From: Clostridiaceae bacterium
GTDB lineage: Bacteria; Bacillota; Clostridia; Saccharofermentanales; UBA5734
Direction of reading: 5' to 3'
Assembly (NCBI GenBank): GCA_012519875.1
Contig: JAAYPL010000067.1
Coordinates: 1 to 6,377 of the forward strand
Length of the DNA: 6,377 nucleotides
The number at the start of each line of letters is the position of its first letter. The stretch's first letter is position 1. The notes beneath the pieces are model-generated. The model did no database searches, had not been told where the DNA came from, and saw only the letters and a program-made list of their open reading frames with translations. Positions 5,652 to 6,377 of the stretch are shown here, piece after piece. The translations under genes were made by a program, and so were the position numbers.

Positions 5652-6197
5652 ATGTATTTCGCTAATGAAGGAAAAGAAAACACGGAAAAAGTCGCGGCTA
5701 TTGTCGCTGATTATGTTAAGAAGAACGATATTAAACACGTTGTTGTGGCTTCGGTTTCCGGCTATACGGCCGACATCTTCATGAAAGCCATGCCGGATGT
5801 CAAGATCACCGTTGTGACTCATGTTTTCGGCTCAATCAAGAAGGGAATGGACATGATGGGCGAAGAAAAACGGGCCGAGCTTACGGCAAAAGGCGCTCGG
5901 ATCGTAACGGCAGGTCACGCTCTGTCCGGTGTTGAGCGCAGCTTCAGCGCGCAGTTCGGCGGTGCCTACCCGGTGGAAATCATGGCTCATACGCTGCGCA
6001 TGTTCGGAGCCGGCGTCAAGGTCGGCGTCGAATGCGCGACCATGGCTCTCGACAATGGCGCGATCCCCTATGAGGAGGATGTCGTTGCGGTCGGAGGTTC
6101 GCGCGGCGGTGCCGATACGGCCATCCTGATCCGACCGGGTTATTCATCGGCTATTTTTGAGACACGGATCAAAGAGATCATCTGCAAACCCTATTAG
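5652..6197 (+). CDS. Stand-alone pyruvate kinase alpha/beta (C-terminal)-domain-like protein
   Basis: This 181-residue cytoplasmic protein has no catalytic barrel, only a fold like the C-terminal domain of pyruvate kinase (PF02887-like). Seen in order: MYFANEGKENTEKV (1-14), KHVVVASVSGYTADIFMKA (28-46), VTHVFG (55-60), GARIVTAGHALSGVER (81-96), FGGAYPVEIMAHTLRMFGAG (102-121), VGVECATMALDNGAIPYEEDV (124-144), VGGSRGGADTAILIRP (147-162) and KEIICKPY (174-181). This ordered set is the hallmark of a conserved stand-alone family found in archaea and anaerobic bacteria. My recollection is that structures of archaeal members exist and that one was solved with a bound flavin nucleotide, but the function is not established. 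It is complete. AAGGAG (5638-5643, 8 nt before ATG) is a strong ribosome binding site. It is not a broken pyruvate kinase: length, start signal and its own motifs argue against that. Confidence 0.85.
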   Translation: MYFANEGKENTEKVAAIVADYVKKNDIKHVVVASVSGYTADIFMKAMPDVKITVVTHVFGSIKKGMDMMGEEKRAELTAKGARIVTAGHALSGVERSFSAQFGGAYPVEIMAHTLRMFGAGVKVGVECATMALDNGAIPYEEDVVAVGGSRGGADTAILIRPGYSSAIFETRIKEIICKPY

Positions 6198-6223
6198 TCG
6201 GATTGCGACGCAACCGGGATTGG

Positions 6224-6377
6224 CTATCGCCTGTATTCGGGCACCGGCTCGTTGTAAACATTGAGTATTGCGCCGATCATCTTAAACATGCCAATGGCAA
6301 AGGTCAACGCGTTGACACCGGCTTGCCCCAGAGCCGCGACGCAGTTGTCATAGACTGCGCCGGCGATGGGCCCCGGT
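6224..6377 (-). CDS. C-terminal 50 residues of an unidentified protein, 5' end outside window
   Basis: On the minus strand one frame is open from the window edge to TAG at 6226-6224, while the other two minus frames carry stops. The peptide begins PGPIAGAVYDNCVAALGQAG, then has a hydrophobic stretch with VNALTFAIGMFKMIGAIL (fragment residues 21-38) and a polar tail ending EPVPEYRR. The hydrophobic stretch could be a membrane helix near the C-terminus. I do not recognise the family. The gene is convergent with the pyruvate kinase C-domain-like gene, with only 26 nt between the stops and no strong terminator there. Confidence 0.5.
   Translation of the reverse strand, partial: PGPIAGAVYDNCVAALGQAGVNALTFAIGMFKMIGAILNVYNEPVPEYRR

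Noticed and set aside
1..6377. CRISPR array, mobile element, tRNA/rRNA or defence cassette
   Set aside because: No spaced direct repeats, transposase or integrase motifs, terminal repeats, RNA gene signatures or toxin-antitoxin-like pairs were seen.

Overview
The window (6377 bp, moderately GC-rich) looks like an ordinary chromosomal segment of an anaerobic Bacillota (Clostridia-type) bacterium. This is an inference from three things: an ECF-transporter S component, strong AGGAGG-type ribosome binding sites with sigma-A-like promoters, and a short NAD-type malic enzyme. I see no phage, transposon, CRISPR, tRNA or rRNA.

Layout, left to right. (1) Positions 1-395, minus strand: the start of an ECF transporter substrate-binding (S) membrane protein, cut by the window edge. 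Its own promoter lies at 530-558. Its leader of about 128 nt ends in a terminator hairpin that overlaps an alternative hairpin, just before the ribosome binding site. (2) Positions 671-1492, plus strand: a Mrp/NBP35-type iron-sulfur P-loop ATPase, divergent from the transporter, with a good promoter at 608-635. (3) A strong bidirectional terminator at 1539-1577 separates this gene from a minus-strand operon. (4) That operon reads from right to left: an M24 (creatinase/aminopeptidase P fold) protein at 2902-4098, then malic enzyme at 1690-2874 after a 27-nt gap, then a possible 18-codon ORF at 1607-1663 before the terminator. (5) A 272-nt divergent intergenic region (4099-4370) holds promoters for both sides. 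(6) Positions 4371-5513, plus strand: a membrane-anchored protein with two Ig-like domains and a transglutaminase-like Cys-His-Asp domain. (7) Positions 5652-6197, plus strand: a stand-alone homologue of the pyruvate kinase C-terminal domain. (8) Positions 6224-6377, minus strand: the C-terminal 50 residues of an unidentified protein, convergent with the previous gene.

Functionally the genes are mixed: micronutrient uptake, Fe-S cluster handling, malate to pyruvate conversion beside an M24 enzyme, and a surface protein. The points most worth a second look are the putative attenuator (riboswitch-like) leader of the ECF gene and the M24 protein, in which four of the five usual metal ligands appear to be replaced. 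No clear multi-gene novel system is visible.
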